Positions 7,682 through 16,112 of a DNA stretch of 28,145 bases are shown piece by piece. A program made the position numbers and the translations under genes. The notes beneath the pieces were generated by a model that saw only the letters and a program-made list of their open reading frames with translations, was not told where the DNA came from and did no database searches. The stretch lies in the NCBI GenBank assembly GCA_902493985.1, contig CABURR010000027.1, positions 1-28,145 of the forward strand, written 5' to 3'. Each line of letters opens with the position of its first letter. Within the stretch, counting starts at the first letter, position 1. This DNA is from an uncultured Collinsella sp. (GTDB taxonomy: Bacteria > Actinomycetota > Coriobacteriia > Coriobacteriales > Coriobacteriaceae).

Positions 7682-9594
7682 TCGACGAGGAGAACAAGTC
7701 CGCAACCATGACCGAGGCACCGGCTGCCGCCGTAGCTGCACCGGCCCACGCCGCTCCGGCGGAATCCACACCCGTGGAGCCCGAGGACACCGTGTTCTCC
7801 CTGCCTCTTTCGCATGTAACGCATGATATTTCGGATCTCGCCGATAACGAGGGCGAAGAGGATGCCGCAGCAGCGCCCATCGGCGCACATGCTGCGGAAC
7901 AGCCCACAGCGCCCGAAGCAACCCCGGCGCCGGCTCACTTTGCAGAGCCCGTCGCCGCGGCAATCAACGAGAGCGCTGCGGTGTTTGCAGCACCCGAGCC
8001 CGCCGCGCCGGCGTTTCCCATAGCCCCGGCATCCGAGGTTGCGCCCGAGGCAGGGCCATCCCCCGAGGACGGCCCTGCACCCAAGACCCCACAGTCTGCG
8101 CCCGCAAACGAGTCCGATGCCGTGGCCGAGCCCGCCGCCCAGTCGCAAAGCACGCCCGCGCCGTCGCACTTTGCGACGCCCGAGCCTATAGACGTCAGCC
8201 CGCAAGACGACGAGTCGACCGCCCGCGTGTCCGAGGAGCCCGGCTCCCCGGACACCGGCGATTCCGAATCAAACGCCGAGACCGACACCGTCTCTCCCGG
8301 TGACACAGCAGAGATCGACGTTGCCGCCGTTGAGGCCAAGCTCAAAGACCCCGGGTCGACCATGAGCTTTGAGCCCCTGACCGAGGAGCGCATCGAGACC
8401 GACTCGACCTATGATGCCGGCACCACCACGCAACTCATGTGGGGCGCCCGCTCCGACGTTGGCTGCGTGCGCCCGCACAATGAGGATTCCTACCTGGTGC
8501 AGTCGCCGCTCTTTTGCGTATGCGACGGCATGGGTGGTCACGCTGCCGGCGAGGTGGCCTCTTCTATCGCTGTCGAGACCATCGCCAAGACAGCTCCTCA
8601 GTCTGCCGACGCTGCACGCCTGGCGGCAGCCGTCGAGGCAGCCAACGCCGCCGTAATCGAGGCGGCCCTGAATGGCCTGGGCAAGCCCGGCATGGGCTGC
8701 ACAGCCACCTGCGCCTATATCGAAAACGACACGCTCGCCATCGCCCACGTGGGTGACTCTCGCGCCTACCTGCTCCACGAGGGCACGCTCATCCGCGTGA
8801 CCCGCGACCACTCCTACGTGGAGGAGCTCGTGGACGCCGGCGAGATCACGGCAGATGAGGCTCGCGTCCACCCCAACCGTTCGGTCATCACCCGCGCGCT
8901 GGGCTCGGACCCCGCTATGTATGCCGACCACTTCACTCTGCATATCGAGGAAGGCGACCGTCTGATCCTGTGCTCCGACGGCCTTTCGAGCATGATTCCC
9001 GATAGCGATATCGAGAACATTGCCACGCAGTCCTCAACCGCGCAAATCTGCGTCGACAACCTAGTGGACGCGGCGCTTGCCGCCGGCGGCCACGACAACG
9101 TGACCGTAGTAGTCGTTGACCTGGTTGACGATGGCGTTATGCGCGAGGCGCAGCGCGTGCGTCGCCGCAACATTACTATCGCCGCCATCCTGGCCCTCGT
9201 CTTTGTGCTGGCAGCTGGCATCTGGGCCTACACGGGTGTCACCGGCTCGTACTACCTGGGTACCTACCAGGGCAATGTCGCCGTCTGGCGCGGCCTGCCC
9301 GGCAAGCCGCTCGGACTCAAGCTCCACTGGCTCGAAAGCGAAACCAGCATCAAGCTATCCGACCTGCCCGAAGACACGCAAAACCGCCTCAAGGCGGGTA
9401 TTCCGCAAACAAGTGTCGACGATGCGCAGGACACGATATCTAAGTACCGCCACCAGATCGACGAGGAGCAGACCCGCCAGGTGATCGACGCGCAAACGAT
9501 TCGCGACAACACCAATCAGGGATCGACCTCCGAATCAGATTCCGAGAAAACCGCTGAACAGTCCGCCGAGGCCGAAGCCTCCGATAAGAATTAG
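7678..9594 (+). CDS. pstP: PP2C Ser/Thr phosphatase (PstP-like) with long N-terminal extension
   Basis: A 638-residue membrane phosphatase that would reverse the phosphorylations made by the two kinases of the operon. Residues 1-250 are low-complexity Ala/Pro/Glu/Ser and probably disordered. The PP2C domain (about 254-487) has the metal-binding motifs RPHNEDS (265-271), DGMGGHAAGE (283-292), GDSRAYL (359-365), SDGLS (433-437) and GHDN (471-474). A single TM helix (about 499-518) leads to an extracytoplasmic region of about 120 residues, containing a YQGNVAVWRGLPG segment as in other PstP tails. The ATG overlaps the fhaB stop. Mycobacterial PstP begins directly with the catalytic domain, so the extension is unusual. 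No internal start with a good ribosome site was found just before the PP2C domain. Confidence 0.93.
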   Translation: MIDEENKSATMTEAPAAAVAAPAHAAPAESTPVEPEDTVFSLPLSHVTHDISDLADNEGEEDAAAAPIGAHAAEQPTAPEATPAPAHFAEPVAAAINESAAVFAAPEPAAPAFPIAPASEVAPEAGPSPEDGPAPKTPQSAPANESDAVAEPAAQSQSTPAPSHFATPEPIDVSPQDDESTARVSEEPGSPDTGDSESNAETDTVSPGDTAEIDVAAVEAKLKDPGSTMSFEPLTEERIETDSTYDAGTTTQLMWGARSDVGCVRPHNEDSYLVQSPLFCVCDGMGGHAAGEVASSIAVETIAKTAPQSADAARLAAAVEAANAAVIEAALNGLGKPGMGCTATCAYIENDTLAIAHVGDSRAYLLHEGTLIRVTRDHSYVEELVDAGEITADEARVHPNRSVITRALGSDPAMYADHFTLHIEEGDRLILCSDGLSSMIPDSDIENIATQSSTAQICVDNLVDAALAAGGHDNVTVVVVDLVDDGVMREAQRVRRRNITIAAILALVFVLAAGIWAYTGVTGSYYLGTYQGNVAVWRGLPGKPLGLKLHWLESETSIKLSDLPEDTQNRLKAGIPQTSVDDAQDTISKYRHQIDEEQTRQVIDAQTIRDNTNQGSTSESDSEKTAEQSAEAEASDKN

Positions 9595-9610
9595 AAAGGG
9601 AGTGCCGCTT

Positions 9611-12481
9611 ATGAGTCGCCGCAACACCGAGCTGCTCTTGCTCATCGCCTCGGCGTTCCCCGTCATCCTGCTGTATGCGATGTACGTCCTCACCGCGGGC
9701 GCTGCCATCTCCTTTGAGACGCTCGCCGTACCGATCGGCCTCTTTGCCGCCTTTGCCGCGGCCCACATTGCCGTGCGCATCTTGGCGCCCGGTGCCGACC
9801 CCGCCATCCTGCCCATTGTCTTTGTGCTTTCGGGCATCGGCATCACGTTCGTGACGCGTCTCGCCCCCGCTCTCGCCATCTCACAGCTCATCATCCTGTT
9901 TGTCTCGGTGGCCCTGATGGTGGGAACGCTCGCACTGGTCAAAAACCTCGACGTGGTCATGCGCTACAAGTACACCTTTGGCATCATCGGCATCATTCTG
10001 CTGATGCTGCCTATCTTTATCGGCACCACGATCTCGGGCTCCAAGCTGTGGATTCGCATCGCGGGCTTTACCATCCAGCCCGGCGAGTTCGCCAAGGTCT
10101 TTATCGTGCTGTTCCTGGCCGGGTACCTGGCCGAGAACCGCGAACTGCTCTCCATCTCTAACCGCAAGATCCTGGGCTTTAAGATCCCTCGCCTGCGACT
10201 GCTGCTGCCGCTGTTTGCCGTGTGGGGTGTGTGCCTGCTCGTCGTCGTCTTCGAACGCGATCTGGGTTCGGCCGTGCTGTTCTACACCATCTTCTTGCTG
10301 ATGCTCTACGTTGCCACGGGGCGCTTTTCGTATGTCGTTATCGGCCTTGCGCTCTTAGCCGTCGGAGCCGTGGGCGCCTACAAGTTCCTATCGCACGTTC
10401 AGGTGCGTTTCCAGGTTTGGGTCGATCCGTTTAAGGACGCCCAGGGCCAGGGCTACCAGATCGTCCAGTCGCTCTTCTCGCTTGCCGATGGCGGCCTGGT
10501 CGGTGTTGGCATCGGCAACGGCATGGCCAACAACATCCCTGTCGTCGAGTCCGACTTTATCTTCTCGGCTATCGGCGAGGAGATGGGCCTTTTGGGGGGC
10601 GGCGCCGTGCTCATCCTGTTTATGCTCTTTGCCGTGCGTGGCCTCACCACGGCTGCCCGCGCTAAATCCGACCTCGCCGCCTTTAGTGCCACGGGCCTTA
10701 CGGCAGCCATCAGCTTCCAGGCCTTTTTGATCGTAGGCGGCGTTACCCGCCTGATCCCGCTGACCGGCGTCACCTTGCCCTTTATGAGCCAGGGCGGCTC
10801 CTCGCTGCTGGCGAGCTTTATCATCGTCGCGCTCCTGCTGCGCGCCGGTGACGAGGCGACCGGACGCGAGGCCGAGCTTACCGGCACCGGCACCATGGCC
10901 GCCATCTCCGACGATCAGGTCGCATCTGCCGCCGCCCCGACGGGCACGCGCTTTGCCACCTCGTCTTCCTACGGCAGCGGCAGCCATTCCGTCGGCTCGC
11001 GCATGCGCCGTCGCCTGCTCGACACGCCTGAATCCGGTGTGCTCGGCCGCGTGGCGCTCGCCAACCGTCTAACCCGTGCGGTGCTCGCCTTTACGGCGCT
11101 GTTCGCCATCCTTATCGGCAACCTCACCTATGTCCAGGTCATTAAGGCCAAGGACTATCAGGACATGCCGACCAACAACCACACCATCGCCCGCTCCAAG
11201 TACATCCAGCGCGGCTCCATCATCACGTCCGACGGCGTGACGCTGGCCGAGTCGCTGCAGCAGGAGGACGGCACCTACGTACGCTCCTACCCCAACGGTA
11301 ACCTGGCAGCGCACGTGGTTGGCTACGTGAGCCAGCAGTATGGCACCACCGCCATCGAGAGCGTCATGAACGACACGCTCACCGGCTCCAAGGATTACTC
11401 CAGCTGGAACAACGCCATCGCGTCGCTCGCGGGGCAGACCCAGCCGGGCAATACCGCCAAGCTCACCATCGACTCGCGCATCCAGACGGCTGCCGAGCAG
11501 GCGCTCAAGGGCTTTAAGGGCGCTGTGGTGGTCATGGATCCGCGCACCGGTGCGGTCCTTGCGTGCGCGAGCTCGCCCACCTACGACAACACCAACATCG
11601 ATGCGCTGCTCCAGTCGGGCGGCGGCGAGGACGGTTCCATGTACGACCGTGCCATGGACGCGCTGTACACCCCGGGCTCGACCTTTAAGGTCGTCACGCT
11701 CTCCGCGGCGCTCGAAACCGGCACCGCCAGCCTTACCAGCACGTACCAGGCGCCCGGTTCCATGGACATCGGCAACGCGCCGGTCACCAACTATGCCAAC
11801 GAGAGCTACGGCACCATCAGCCTGCAGCAGGCCTTCGCAGTGTCGTCCAACGTCGTCTTTGGCCAGGTGGCAAACGAGGTCGGTGCCAGCTCGCTCGTCC
11901 AGTTTGCCAACGCCTTTGGCTACGGCCAAAAGCTCGGTCAGGATCTGACCACCGCGGCTTCCATCATGGCCGACCCGTCGCTTATGACCGAGTGGGAGAC
12001 TGCTTGGGCAGGCGCCGGCCAGCCCGTCGGTATGGACCACACGCCTGGCCCGCAGACCACCGTTATGCAGAATTGCGTGATTGCTGCGGCTATCGCCAAC
12101 AGCGGCGTAGTCATGGATCCGTTCTTTGTGTCCCAGATACTCGCCCCGGACGGAACCGTGGTTAAGACCACGCAGTCCCGCTCGCTGGGCCAGGCTGTCA
12201 GCTCTGCCACGGCCGACCAGGTCAAGCAGGCCATGCTCGCCGTCGTCCAGTCCGGTACCGGCACCGATGCCCAGATTCCGGGCGTCAAGGTTGCCGGCAA
12301 GACCGGTTCGGCCGAGATCGGCGGCACCAACGTCAACTCGATGTTCGTTGGCTTTGCACCTTACGATTCACCCACGGTTGCCATCTCGGTAGCCCTGGAG
12401 GATTACGACAAACACGACGTCGAGGCGGCCAAGATTGCCGGCATCGTCCTGACCGCGGCGCTCGCCGCACAGGGAGCGTGA
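9611..12481 (+). CDS. SEDS glycosyltransferase fused to class B penicillin-binding protein (RodA/FtsW-PbpA)
   Basis: A 956-residue polypeptide uniting both peptidoglycan polymerisation activities. Residues 1-412 are a SEDS protein with about ten TM helices; conserved features are FERDLGSAV (Asp217), GQGYQ plus SLFSLADGG (279-295), IGEEMGLLG and PLTGVTLPFMSQGGSS (383-398). A linker of about 75 residues (413-489) precedes a new TM helix (about 490-508) and a class B PBP: pedestal motif RGSIITSDG (534-542), the transpeptidase serine in STFK (Ser690), SSN (745-747) and KTGS (897-900). In mycobacteria rodA and pbpA are separate adjacent genes in this same cluster; here the frame is continuous. The ATG at 9611 has an AAAGGGAG site 8-15 bp upstream. 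The active-site motifs look intact, so both halves should work at the membrane. Confidence 0.94.
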   Translation: MSRRNTELLLLIASAFPVILLYAMYVLTAGAAISFETLAVPIGLFAAFAAAHIAVRILAPGADPAILPIVFVLSGIGITFVTRLAPALAISQLIILFVSVALMVGTLALVKNLDVVMRYKYTFGIIGIILLMLPIFIGTTISGSKLWIRIAGFTIQPGEFAKVFIVLFLAGYLAENRELLSISNRKILGFKIPRLRLLLPLFAVWGVCLLVVVFERDLGSAVLFYTIFLLMLYVATGRFSYVVIGLALLAVGAVGAYKFLSHVQVRFQVWVDPFKDAQGQGYQIVQSLFSLADGGLVGVGIGNGMANNIPVVESDFIFSAIGEEMGLLGGGAVLILFMLFAVRGLTTAARAKSDLAAFSATGLTAAISFQAFLIVGGVTRLIPLTGVTLPFMSQGGSSLLASFIIVALLLRAGDEATGREAELTGTGTMAAISDDQVASAAAPTGTRFATSSSYGSGSHSVGSRMRRRLLDTPESGVLGRVALANRLTRAVLAFTALFAILIGNLTYVQVIKAKDYQDMPTNNHTIARSKYIQRGSIITSDGVTLAESLQQEDGTYVRSYPNGNLAAHVVGYVSQQYGTTAIESVMNDTLTGSKDYSSWNNAIASLAGQTQPGNTAKLTIDSRIQTAAEQALKGFKGAVVVMDPRTGAVLACASSPTYDNTNIDALLQSGGGEDGSMYDRAMDALYTPGSTFKVVTLSAALETGTASLTSTYQAPGSMDIGNAPVTNYANESYGTISLQQAFAVSSNVVFGQVANEVGASSLVQFANAFGYGQKLGQDLTTAASIMADPSLMTEWETAWAGAGQPVGMDHTPGPQTTVMQNCVIAAAIANSGVVMDPFFVSQILAPDGTVVKTTQSRSLGQAVSSATADQVKQAMLAVVQSGTGTDAQIPGVKVAGKTGSAEIGGTNVNSMFVGFAPYDSPTVAISVALEDYDKHDVEAAKIAGIVLTAALAAQGA

Positions 12482-12504
12482 TGCCCGTGATCAAAGCGGA
12501 TACT

Positions 12505-12546
12505 TGTGGCGCGCCGCGGCCGATGAGCTAGCAGCAACGCGCCACA
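12505..12546 (+). other. Inverted repeat between SEDS-PBP and pknB
   Basis: TGTGGCGCG (12505-12513) and CGCGCCACA (12538-12546) form a perfect 9-bp stem around a 24-base loop, in the 132-bp gap before pknB. No U-run follows, so it is not a classic terminator. It may be an attenuator, a processing site or a DNA-binding site that sets pknB apart from the upstream genes. Confidence 0.4.
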
Positions 12547-12613
12547 CGGCCCCAGCGGCCACACATTTGGTACTACACACATCGTTGAGCGAATAGTTAT
12601 GTTAGGAGCAGGA

Positions 12614-14575
12614 ATGGAACAGAGGGTCCTCGGGGGAAGATACCTCCTCAAGGATAAGGTGGGAACGGGCGGTATGGCGACCGTCTTCCGTGCACAGGAT
12701 CAGGTCCTCGACCGCACGGTTGCCGTCAAGATCATGCTGCCGCAGTATGCCGGCGACGCCACCTTCGCCGCCCGCTTTAAGCAGGAGGCCCAGGCAGCGG
12801 CCGGCCTGTCCTCCCCCTATATCGTGGGCGTCTACGACTGGGGCAAGGACGGCGACACCTATTACATCGTCATGGAGTACCTGCGCGGTACCGACCTTAA
12901 GAGCGGCATCAAGAGCCACGGCGCCCTCGATCCCAAGAAGGTCGCGCAGATCGGCTCGCAGATCAGCTCCGCGCTTTCGGTCGCACACAAGCACGAGATC
13001 ATCCACCGCGACATTAAGCCGCAAAACATCATGGTGCTGCCCGACGGCAACATCAAGGTAATGGATTTTGGCATCGCACGCGCTAAGAACAGTCATCTCA
13101 CGCAGGATAACAACGTGCTGGGCACCGCCCACTACGTAAGCCCCGAGCAGACCCGCGGCCAGGACCTCGGCCCCACCTCGGATATCTACTCGCTGGGTGT
13201 CGTCATGTACGAGTGCGCCACCGGCCGCGTACCCTTTGACGGCGACGACGCCATCTCGGTCGCGCTCAAGCAGGTCAACGAGTTGCCTATTCCGCCGAGC
13301 CAGATCAACTCCGGTGTCGACGCCGACCTTGAGCGCATCATCCTCAAGTGCATGGAGAAGGACCCGGCAAACCGCTTCCAGACCGCCGACGAGCTTCGTC
13401 AGGTGCTCAACAGCTACCTGTCGGGCCGTGCCGTCAACGTCTCGGAGCCCACGCGCATCATCGGTGCCCCCGGTGAGCTGGGCGCCACCAAGACTCGCGA
13501 GCTTTCCGATCAGACGCGCGCCATGGTGCGTCCCGTCTCGGGCGTGAGCGGCCAGAATACCGCCCGTAGCTCGGTTTCGGGCTCCACCGGCTCCTACGAG
13601 GTCGAAAAGCCCAAATCCAACAAGAACAAGATCATCGCCGCCGTGGTGGCAGCCGTTGCCGTCATCGGCATCGTGGTGGCCTTTGCCACAGGACTCTTTG
13701 GCGGCGAGCAGGTCACCGTGCCCGATGTGCTGGACAAGGACCAGCAGACTGCCGTCGAGCTGATCAAGGAAGCCGGCCTCGAGGTCGGCACCATCGACCA
13801 AAGCTACAACGACGATGTCGACGAGGGCAAGGTCGCCGAGCAGACGCCCAACGGCAACACCAAGAAGGCCAAGGGCACCAAGGTGAACCTGGTAATCTCC
13901 AAGGGCCCCAAGCCCTCCGAGAAGGTTGAGGTTCCCCAGCTTGTCGGCCTGACCAAGGACCAGGCAGAAGCCGCGCTGGCAAGCGTCGGCCTGAAGGGCA
14001 ACGCCTCCGAGGAGGCCAACGAGGCCGATGAGGGCCAGGTCTTTGAGCAGAGCACCGACGCCGGTAAGGAAGTCGCGAAGGGCACGACCATCTCGTACAA
14101 GGTCTCGAGCGGCCCGGATACCACGTCCGTCCCCGATCTGACCGACATGACCGAGGCCCAGGCGCGCAACGCCCTCGATATGGCAGGCTTTGGTGTCGAC
14201 GTGAGCTACCAGGAGAACGACTCGGTTACCGAGGGCACCGTGATCAGCTGGAACCCCAGCGGCAAGCAGAAGCCCGGCGCCACGATTACCGTCGTCATTG
14301 CCAAGAAGTCCGGCAAGGCCGCCGTCCCGGGCAACCTGTACGGTAAGAGCATTTCCGCCGCCGTCACCGCACTCAACAACGCCGGTTTCTATAACATCGG
14401 CTTCTGTGACCAGAACGGCAATCCCGTGAGCGGTAACGAGGATGCCACCGTTACGGGCGTCTCCCCCACCGGCAAGCAGTCCACCGACAGCACGATCACG
14501 CTGACGGTCGCACTTTCTGGCTCGGGTTCGGGCTCTGGCTCGGGCACGGGTGACGATTCCGGTACGACCAACTAG
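12614..14575 (+). CDS. pknB: PASTA-domain Ser/Thr kinase PknB
   Basis: A 653-residue transmembrane kinase. The ATG at 12614 is chosen for its AGGAG site at 12604-12608; an in-frame ATG at 12599 has none. The kinase domain (about 10-270) has GTGGMATVF (17-25), Lys39, HRDIKPQN (131-138), DFG (151-153), an activation loop with Thr171 and SPEQ. A juxtamembrane linker (about 275-335) precedes one TM helix (340-360). Outside the cell are four PASTA repeats (about 365-434, 435-503, 504-569 and 570-640), which in this family bind muropeptides or lipid II. The fourth is the most divergent. The protein ends in a Gly-Ser tail (GSGSGSGSG). It closes the operon with the SEDS-PBP just upstream, as in mycobacteria, and probably phosphorylates FHA-linked wall regulators. 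Confidence 0.96.
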   Translation: MEQRVLGGRYLLKDKVGTGGMATVFRAQDQVLDRTVAVKIMLPQYAGDATFAARFKQEAQAAAGLSSPYIVGVYDWGKDGDTYYIVMEYLRGTDLKSGIKSHGALDPKKVAQIGSQISSALSVAHKHEIIHRDIKPQNIMVLPDGNIKVMDFGIARAKNSHLTQDNNVLGTAHYVSPEQTRGQDLGPTSDIYSLGVVMYECATGRVPFDGDDAISVALKQVNELPIPPSQINSGVDADLERIILKCMEKDPANRFQTADELRQVLNSYLSGRAVNVSEPTRIIGAPGELGATKTRELSDQTRAMVRPVSGVSGQNTARSSVSGSTGSYEVEKPKSNKNKIIAAVVAAVAVIGIVVAFATGLFGGEQVTVPDVLDKDQQTAVELIKEAGLEVGTIDQSYNDDVDEGKVAEQTPNGNTKKAKGTKVNLVISKGPKPSEKVEVPQLVGLTKDQAEAALASVGLKGNASEEANEADEGQVFEQSTDAGKEVAKGTTISYKVSSGPDTTSVPDLTDMTEAQARNALDMAGFGVDVSYQENDSVTEGTVISWNPSGKQKPGATITVVIAKKSGKAAVPGNLYGKSISAAVTALNNAGFYNIGFCDQNGNPVSGNEDATVTGVSPTGKQSTDSTITLTVALSGSGSGSGSGTGDDSGTTN

Positions 14576-14625
14576 TCGCCACCTCACCGCTCATTACGGC
14601 TCTCGCCGCAAACATATTCGCTCAG

Positions 14626-14664
14626 AAGCGCCCGCTTGCTCCCCGGCAAGCGGGCGCTTTGTTT
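14626..14664 (+). terminator. Rho-independent terminator after pknB
   Basis: AAGCGCCCGCTTGC (14626-14639) and GCAAGCGGGCGCTT (14646-14659) form a perfect 14-bp stem with a 6-base loop, followed by TGTTT. It lies about 50 bp past the pknB stop and ends the cell-wall operon. Confidence 0.9.
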
Positions 14665-14752
14665 ATCGACAGGCCAGGGCTCCATAGCAACACAAAGAGG
14701 CCCGCAAAAACAAGCCTCCCAGGTGACAACAGAATATGTAATGCAGTAATTA

Positions 14753-14950
14753 CTAGCCGCAGAACTTCACCATGGTCTCGACCACGAGCTTCTCGGAGTT
14801 GAGCTGCTGTATCATGATGCCCTGCTGGAACAGCGGGATGTTGGCGCGCGTGCGCTCCGGATCGGAGTGCTCGACGAACTCCTTCTTATCCAAGGTGCAG
14901 ACCGAGCGCGACAAAACGACTTCGAAGCGACCCATTACGGCATCGCGCAT
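14753..14950 (-). CDS. Small protein of unknown function, divergent from the LacI regulator
   Basis: A 65-codon frame on the minus strand whose codon use (GAG, AAG, CTC, GTC, ATC, CGC) is like that of the real genes nearby; the plus-strand frame over the same bases does not look coding. The product has a C-terminal stretch QQGIMIQQLNSEKLVVETMV and two cysteines; I recognise no family. The start is uncertain: ATG at 14950 or ATG at 14935 (MGRFEVVLSRS), neither with a clear ribosome site, so translation may be leaderless. Its 5' end overlaps the putative lacI promoter and lies next to the LacI-type operator, so the two genes could be co-regulated. A weak GAGGC/GCCTC hairpin at about 14698-14719 lies downstream. 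Confidence 0.5.
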   Translation of the reverse strand: MRDAVMGRFEVVLSRSVCTLDKKEFVEHSDPERTRANIPLFQQGIMIQQLNSEKLVVETMVKFCG

Positions 14951-14954
14951 GCGC

Positions 14955-14979
14955 TACAATCTCGGTTAATCTGTTAACC
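14955..14979 (+). promoter_or_regulatory. lacI -10 box and 16-bp palindromic operator (site 1)
   Basis: TACAAT at 14955-14960 resembles a -10 box; it is followed after 3 bp by the palindrome GGTTAATCTGTTAACC (14964-14979), with 6-bp perfect arms. The palindrome covers the expected transcription start, 23 bp before the LacI-family gene, which fits autorepression. Closely related 16-mers lie in front of the epimerase gene and the deoR gene. Confidence 0.65.
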
Positions 14980-15002
14980 ACCCGAAAGCAGCAGGAGGCC
15001 CC

Positions 15003-16013
15003 ATGCCCACACCAGGCAAGCGCCCATCCATGCGCCAGATTGCCGTCGCGGCCGGCGTATCCGTCGCCACGGTCTCCCACGTCATCAACGGCAGCGGCCG
15101 TTTTTCCGAAGACACCCGCAAACGCGTGGAAGCCGCCCTAAAGGAATACGGCTACGTCACGAACATGGCGGCGAAGAGCCTCCGTATGGCCCAGTCCCGG
15201 ACCATCGGCATGATCGTGCCGGACATCTCCAACGACTTCTTTTCCAAGATCGCCCTGCATGTGGAGCGCGAGCTGGCAACCGAGGACTACTCGGTCTTTG
15301 TTTGCAACAGCGCCAATGACCCCGCCCGCGAGCGTGACTACTTCCGCACGCTGGCAAGCAAGCAGGCCGACGGTATCATCTGTATCTCCGGCCTGCGCAG
15401 GCTCGACGGCGAGTTCGTCCCCCACGGAATCCCCGTGGTCTGCATCGACCGTGCGCCCGAAAACGACCTCGGTTTCCCACACGTGGGCTCCGACAACATC
15501 GGCGGTGGCTACATGGCGACCGAGCACCTCATCGAGCGCGGCTGCAAGGACATCCTGAGCATCTCGAGTTTTACCGCCAACTACCCCGGCAACGAGCGCC
15601 AGATGGGCTACGAGCGGGCGCTCGCCGCGCACGGAATGCCGCTACGCCGCGACTACCAGCTGTTTGTCTCGGGTAAGCAGCCGAGCATCATCGAGTCGGA
15701 AGAGCTCGTGACCGACTTCCTCTCCACGGGCTACCCCGTCGACGGCGTCTTCGCCCATAGCGACCACGCAGCCGTGGGCGCGCTGCGTGCGCTCGTTGCC
15801 GCCGGCAAGCGCGTACCCGAAGACGTCCGTCTCATCGGCTTCGACGATTCCGTTTACGCGCAGCTTCCGACGCCGCAAATCAGCACCATCCGCCGCTTCC
15901 CCGAGCGCCTCGCGCACGAGGGATGTCAGGCCCTGCTCGCCCTGCTGCGCGGCGAAGAGCCCGAGATGGAGACGCTTGTCCCCGTTAAGCTCGTGCAACG
16001 CGCGAGCAGCTAG
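15003..16013 (+). CDS. LacI-family transcriptional regulator
   Basis: A 336-residue repressor. The N-terminal helix-turn-helix (about residues 9-30, MRQIAVAAGVSVATVSHVIN) and hinge helix (about residues 50-60) are those of LacI/PurR proteins. From about residue 65 on, the periplasmic-binding-like effector domain is visible, with SRTIGMIVPDISNDFF, HVGSDNIGGGYMATEHLIERG, GVFAHSDHAAVGALRAL and LIGFDDSVYAQLPTPQISTI. An AGGAGG site at 14993-14998 supports the ATG. The gene converges with the rpiB-epimerase pair and shares a terminator with it. Operator-like palindromes at its own promoter and in front of the epimerase gene suggest it controls both. The effector is probably a sugar or sugar phosphate of the pathway encoded next door; its identity is not visible. 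Confidence 0.93.
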   Translation: MPTPGKRPSMRQIAVAAGVSVATVSHVINGSGRFSEDTRKRVEAALKEYGYVTNMAAKSLRMAQSRTIGMIVPDISNDFFSKIALHVERELATEDYSVFVCNSANDPARERDYFRTLASKQADGIICISGLRRLDGEFVPHGIPVVCIDRAPENDLGFPHVGSDNIGGGYMATEHLIERGCKDILSISSFTANYPGNERQMGYERALAAHGMPLRRDYQLFVSGKQPSIIESEELVTDFLSTGYPVDGVFAHSDHAAVGALRALVAAGKRVPEDVRLIGFDDSVYAQLPTPQISTIRRFPERLAHEGCQALLALLRGEEPEMETLVPVKLVQRASS

Positions 16014-16075
16014 ACAGCGGGCAGCGAATAGCCGCGTTTTTCTCTCGCATGTGCTCTATCCCACGCGCGACATGC

Positions 16076-16109
16076 AAAAAGCCCGCCACCACACGGGTGA
16101 CGGGCTTTT
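16076..16109. terminator. Bidirectional terminator between lacI and rpiB
   Basis: AAAAAGCCCG (16076-16085) pairs with CGGGCTTTT (16101-16109), with further pairing of CACC and GGTG inside. The A-run on one side and T-run on the other let it end transcription from both converging genes. Confidence 0.85.
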
Positions 16110-16112
16110 CCG

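Noticed and set aside
12602..14587. A 661-codon open frame antisense to pknB, and other long antisense frames (2949-4301, 11069-12040, 19002-20231)
   Set aside because: They mirror real genes in GC-rich DNA, have no ribosome sites and give low-complexity products with no recognisable domains. The sense-strand genes have clear motifs.
14772..14969. Plus-strand 65-codon frame opposite the small minus-strand gene
   Set aside because: Its codon use is unlike that of neighbouring genes, it has no ribosome site, and it would run into the lacI promoter and operator.
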